Origin: Saccharibacillus brassicae
GTDB taxonomy: Bacteria > Bacillota > Bacilli > Paenibacillales > Paenibacillaceae
NCBI RefSeq assembly: GCF_006542275.1
Contig: NZ_CP041217.1
Location: forward strand, 3,722,501-3,786,500
Direction of reading: 5' to 3'
DNA length: 64,000 bases
The number at the start of each line of letters is the position of its first letter. The first letter of the stretch is position 1. The translations under genes were made by a program, and so were the position numbers. Below, in pieces: positions 61,374-64,000 of the stretch. The notes under the pieces are model-generated. The model did not search any database and was not told the DNA's origin. It saw nothing but the letters and a program-made list of their open reading frames with translations.

Positions 61374-62921
61374 TCAAAAAGCAATCAAACGATCGCGCAA
61401 AAACCGCCCGATCACTTCCGGATCGCCGCCGGGCACGGCCAGCGCCACGTACAGATCCGGCCGGATCAGATACGCGGCGCCGCGATCCAGGCCGGCGCGG
61501 CCGCAGGCGTCGCTCCACTCGAACCGCCGCAGCGCAGGTCCGCGATCCGCGCAGGCGGCGCACCAGACGGCCAATTCGGGACGGACGTCGCCGTAGACGT
61601 GCACCTGCCACCGCATGCCGTCAAGCGGCGCGAAGTTGTCGCTGCCGTCCGGCTGGGCGCGCGCGATCCACGGCAGCCGGTCGCCGCCCCGGATGCGGCC
61701 GGCCGCGCCTTCGGCCAGCGGACCGCGCCGGTAATGCAGGCCGAGCTGCGACAGGATTCCAAACGCAAAACGCAGCGCCGCCGGCACACGCGCGGCCGAC
61801 GGGACCGCGACCGGCACGACGCGCGTGCGCATGATCCGGGCCGGAAGCTTCGCCGACGTCGCCAGCGTGAACACCCGGTCCGTCGTCGCGACGAGCCGCC
61901 GGGCAAAAGCAAGCCGCTCCGCCTCATAGCTGCCCAGCAGAGCGTCTGCCGCCTGGCCGCGCAGCACGGCCGCCAGTTTCCAGGCCAGATTGATCGCATC
62001 GCCGATCCCGGTATTCATGCCCTGGCCGCCGGCCGGGCTGTGGATATGCCCGGCATCGCCGAGCAGGAAGACGCGGCCTTCCCGGAAGCGCTCGGCGACC
62101 CGGTGATGCACTTTATAAGTCGAGAACCAGTTGATCCGGCCGACCCGAATGCGCAGCTTGTCGATCGCGTTTGCGCCGATATCGTCGAACGACAGCGTAT
62201 CGATCCGATCCGGCCGGTCGTTGACCAGCGTGCCGACCAGACGCGCCCGGCCTGCCGGCGCAAGCGGGAAAATCGCCAGAAAATCGGCGCTCCGATCCAG
62301 ATTGATATGCACTTCGCCGTCCATCGGCGGGCCCTCGGCCTCCACGTCCGCCACGTAGAAGAAACGGCTGTACGTGCCGCCCGCAAAATCGATGCCGAGG
62401 CTTTTGCGCACGATCGAATGCGCGCCGTCGCAGCCGGCGAGATACTTCGCCGAGCAGACGCGCTCGATGCCGTCGGCCTCTTTGAGCACGGCGCGAACGC
62501 CGCCTGTGTCCTGCTCGAAGCGGACAAGTTCGGTCGCATGCTCCACCTGCACGCCGAGTTCCGCCAGACGATCGGCCAGCAGCCGTTCGTGGCGATCCTG
62601 CGGCAGGATCAGCACGTAAGGGTAAGCGGTCAGCTCGCCAAGTTTGCGCTTGAACGGAATGCGTCCGCGGCGCCTGCCGTTGGCCCAGACATTGAATCCC
62701 GGCGCGGCATATCCTTGTTCGAGCGCCGCGTCCGCCAAGCCGAGCTGGCCGTACAGTTCGAGCGTGCGGGCCTGCACGGCGAGCGCGCGCGACGTGCCGC
62801 CGGGTTCGTGTCTTTTGTCGACGATGCGCACGCGGACCTGCTGCTTCGTCAGCCAGAGCGCCAGAACCAGCCCCGTCGGACCGGCTCCGCAGATCAAAAC
62901 ATCGGGATCGGATGCCTGCAT
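61374..62921 (-). CDS. FAD-dependent aromatic monooxygenase (PheA/TfdB-like)
   Basis: A 515-residue flavoprotein. GGAGGCTCG precedes ATG 62921. The FAD-binding motif is DVLICGAGPTGLVLALWL at residue 7, with GCDGAHSIVRKSLGI (second signature) and GRVFLLGDAGHIHSPAGGQGMNTGIGDAINL (third signature, GD motif). The C-terminal third has a thioredoxin-like domain ending LIRPDLYVALAVPGG, as in phenol hydroxylase-like enzymes. It would hydroxylate a phenolic or polyketide-like substrate using NAD(P)H and oxygen, perhaps in antibiotic or plant-aromatic detoxification. No operon partner is present. Confidence 0.9.
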   Translation of the reverse strand: MQASDPDVLICGAGPTGLVLALWLTKQQVRVRIVDKRHEPGGTSRALAVQARTLELYGQLGLADAALEQGYAAPGFNVWANGRRRGRIPFKRKLGELTAYPYVLILPQDRHERLLADRLAELGVQVEHATELVRFEQDTGGVRAVLKEADGIERVCSAKYLAGCDGAHSIVRKSLGIDFAGGTYSRFFYVADVEAEGPPMDGEVHINLDRSADFLAIFPLAPAGRARLVGTLVNDRPDRIDTLSFDDIGANAIDKLRIRVGRINWFSTYKVHHRVAERFREGRVFLLGDAGHIHSPAGGQGMNTGIGDAINLAWKLAAVLRGQAADALLGSYEAERLAFARRLVATTDRVFTLATSAKLPARIMRTRVVPVAVPSAARVPAALRFAFGILSQLGLHYRRGPLAEGAAGRIRGGDRLPWIARAQPDGSDNFAPLDGMRWQVHVYGDVRPELAVWCAACADRGPALRRFEWSDACGRAGLDRGAAYLIRPDLYVALAVPGGDPEVIGRFLRDRLIAF

Positions 62922-63249
62922 GATCGAGCCTCCTTATATAGGGTTTGCCAAAATGGAAATGCGGGACAGGGATGCGAAACAGGGACGAGGAACCAGAATA
63001 GGAACGCGGAATCGGTGGATGAGCTAGGAACGCGGAGCCGTGCGAACGCCGAGTTTGCATAGGATGGATTACCCGCTTTTGAGTTCGATGCCTGATTTGT
63101 GAAAAAGAAACGGGAGACGAGTCGACCGAAGCGAACCCGGAGAGCGATCGACAAGCGGCAGCTTGGGAGAATTGGGAGGTAAAAGGAACCGGAAAGAAGG
63201 CGAGAGGAAGCGAAAGGAAGCGAGAGGCAGCGGATAAGGGGAAAGGAAA

Positions 63250-63470
63250 CCGACTGAAGCAGGGAGGCGCTGAGTGTGAGTTGAAAAGAAACCGACGGGA
63301 GCAGGGGTGCGCTGAGTGCGAGTCGAAGGGGAACCGACGGGAGCAGGGGTGCGCTGAGTACGAGTCGAAGGGGAACCGACGGGAGCAGGAGGCGCTGAGT
63401 GTGAGTCGAAAGGAAGCCGACGGGAGCAGGAGGCGCTGAGCGTGAGTCGAAAAGAAACTGACTGAAGCGG
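63250..63470. repeat. 41-42-bp tandem repeat, about six units
   Basis: Units begin (AACCGACGGGAGCAGG core) at about 63250, 63292, 63334, 63376, 63417 and 63458. The first three periods are 42, the later ones 41 because one base is missing. Unit sequence: GGCGCTGAGTG(C/T)GAGTCGAA with variants. Confidence 0.9.
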
Positions 63471-63478
63471 AGCGAGGG

Positions 63479-63666
63479 AATGTTGACTTTTTGCTCACAT
63501 TTTATGCGTTTCCGCCAGCTTTTTAAGCAAATGTTGACCTTATGCACACATTTTTCGCATTTACGGACCTTTATCGTCCCCAAATGCTGAAAATGTTGAC
63601 TCTATGCGCACATTTGCTTCTTTAGTCCGGCTATACGCGAGAAATGTTGGCTTTATGTGCACATTT
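63479..63666. repeat. Family C array, four 25-bp units
   Basis: AAATGTTGACTTTATGCNCACATTT-like elements at 63479, 63529, 63591 and 63642. Ends form the imperfect inverted repeat AAATGT/ACATTT. Spacing is about 50, 62 and 51 bases. Elements are far more conserved than the bases between them. Confidence 0.9.
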
Positions 63667-63755
63667 TGAGGCGGCTGCTCGATATGTAGCGGAATAGGCC
63701 GCCTCGCCTGCCCGCCCGCCCAAGCCCGCCCGTGCCCAGCGGCGCGTCCTCCCGA

Positions 63756-63965
63756 GTCATACTTCCGCTAAGGCGCGAAGTATATCAGACGATTACACCA
63801 ATCGTCATACTTCCGCCAAGGCGCGAAGTATATCAGACGATTACACCAATCGTCATACTTCCGCTAAGGCGCGAAGTAGATCAGGCGCTCACACCAATCG
63901 CCGTACTTCCGCCAAGGCGCGAAGTAGATCAGACGATTATATTCATCGTCATACTTACGCCCTGT
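63756..63965. repeat. Family D 48-bp tandem repeat
   Basis: Units start at 63756, 63804, 63852, 63900 and 63948 (last partial), exactly 48 bases apart. Each contains TACTTC..GAAGTA and ACGAT..ATCGT inverted repeats, so each could form two small hairpins. Confidence 0.92.
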
Positions 63966-64000
63966 TCCCGCCCCGCCCTCCATGCGAAGATAAACGCAGG

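Larger units (their letters stand above)
62922..64000. other. 1079-base non-coding end of the window with three repeat arrays
   Basis: 62940-63240 is purine-rich with short GGGACGAGGAAC-like words. Then follow a 42-base tandem repeat (63250-63470), a family C array (63479-63666) and a family D array (63756-63965). No gene with support; the reading frame on the minus strand that crosses the tandem repeat has no ribosome site or family-like sequence. Confidence 0.75.

Noticed and set aside
62113-63498. Minus-strand open frame through the 42-base repeat region
   Set aside because: It overlaps the monooxygenase gene in another frame and the repeat shifts to 41 bases for later units, so no frame is preserved. 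There is no ribosome site.
63479-63666. CRISPR array from four 25-base repeats
   Set aside because: The repeats are not identical, spacers vary from 26 to 37 bases and no cas gene is present.
1-64000. Mobile elements, integrases, tRNA or rRNA genes
   Set aside because: No transposase, recombinase or phage protein motif and no tRNA or rRNA signature was seen anywhere. The repeats found are short and intergenic or in-frame expansions.

Overview
The window is a GC-rich stretch of a Bacillota chromosome. Strong AAGGAGG-type ribosome sites precede almost every gene. Family content points to Paenibacillaceae, most likely Saccharibacillus or a GC-rich Paenibacillus: LplB/LplC-type sugar ABC transport, SLH-domain protein, S-box riboswitch, sn-glycerol-1-phosphate dehydrogenase AraM, futalosine-route menaquinone genes, CcpA- and GntR-type operators. 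The genus is an inference; no rRNA or marker gene is present. I see no tRNA, rRNA, CRISPR, prophage or insertion sequence.

Layout. 1-9 kb is a fructan cluster: two ABC permeases, a lipoprotein binding protein, a cytoplasmic GH32 fructosidase, a ROK fructokinase and a large secreted multidomain GH32 enzyme. 9-12.7 kb holds a repeat-bearing hypothetical gene and a zinc-ribbon membrane protein. 12.8-17.7 kb is a gluconate cluster (gnd-gntR-gntP-gntK) with two matching GntR operators. 18-20.8 kb has an SLH protein, a SAM-I riboswitch that faces away from a methionine-salvage amidase gene, and that gene (mtnU). 21-22.5 kb carries mqnB-mqnD. 22.8-33 kb carries a mismatch glycosylase, an MHYT-PAS-GGDEF-EAL protein, an aldo/keto reductase, a polysaccharide deacetylase, a chemoreceptor-like protein and an AEC permease. 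33-39 kb carries a DUF4261 protein, araM, a ~300-bp duplicated non-coding block, an SGNH hydrolase, and an MFS/TetR pair sharing an operator. 39.6-43.8 kb is a glycerol/dihydroxyacetone unit (PocR-AraC regulator, gldA, dhaKL fusion). 44-52 kb has a hydrolase-membrane fusion, a diguanylate cyclase, a GH42 beta-galactosidase and a pirin operon. 52-57.5 kb has a secreted protein with an internal duplication, a secreted GH85 endoglycosidase under a cre site, and a membrane protein with an unclear start. 57.7-64 kb has a DUF3891 protein, two overlapping WYL regulators, a FAD monooxygenase and over 1 kb of repeats.

The most unusual signal is non-coding. Intergenic regions hold arrays of 4-5 short (about 25 bp) palindromic or paired elements repeated at about 50 bp. 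There are at least four families unrelated in sequence (called A-D here), and three of them recur at separate loci. Family A stems show compensatory changes, and one unit in each duplicated block is extended into a perfect or near-perfect terminator. In addition, in-frame 30-36 bp tandem duplications have expanded several proteins.
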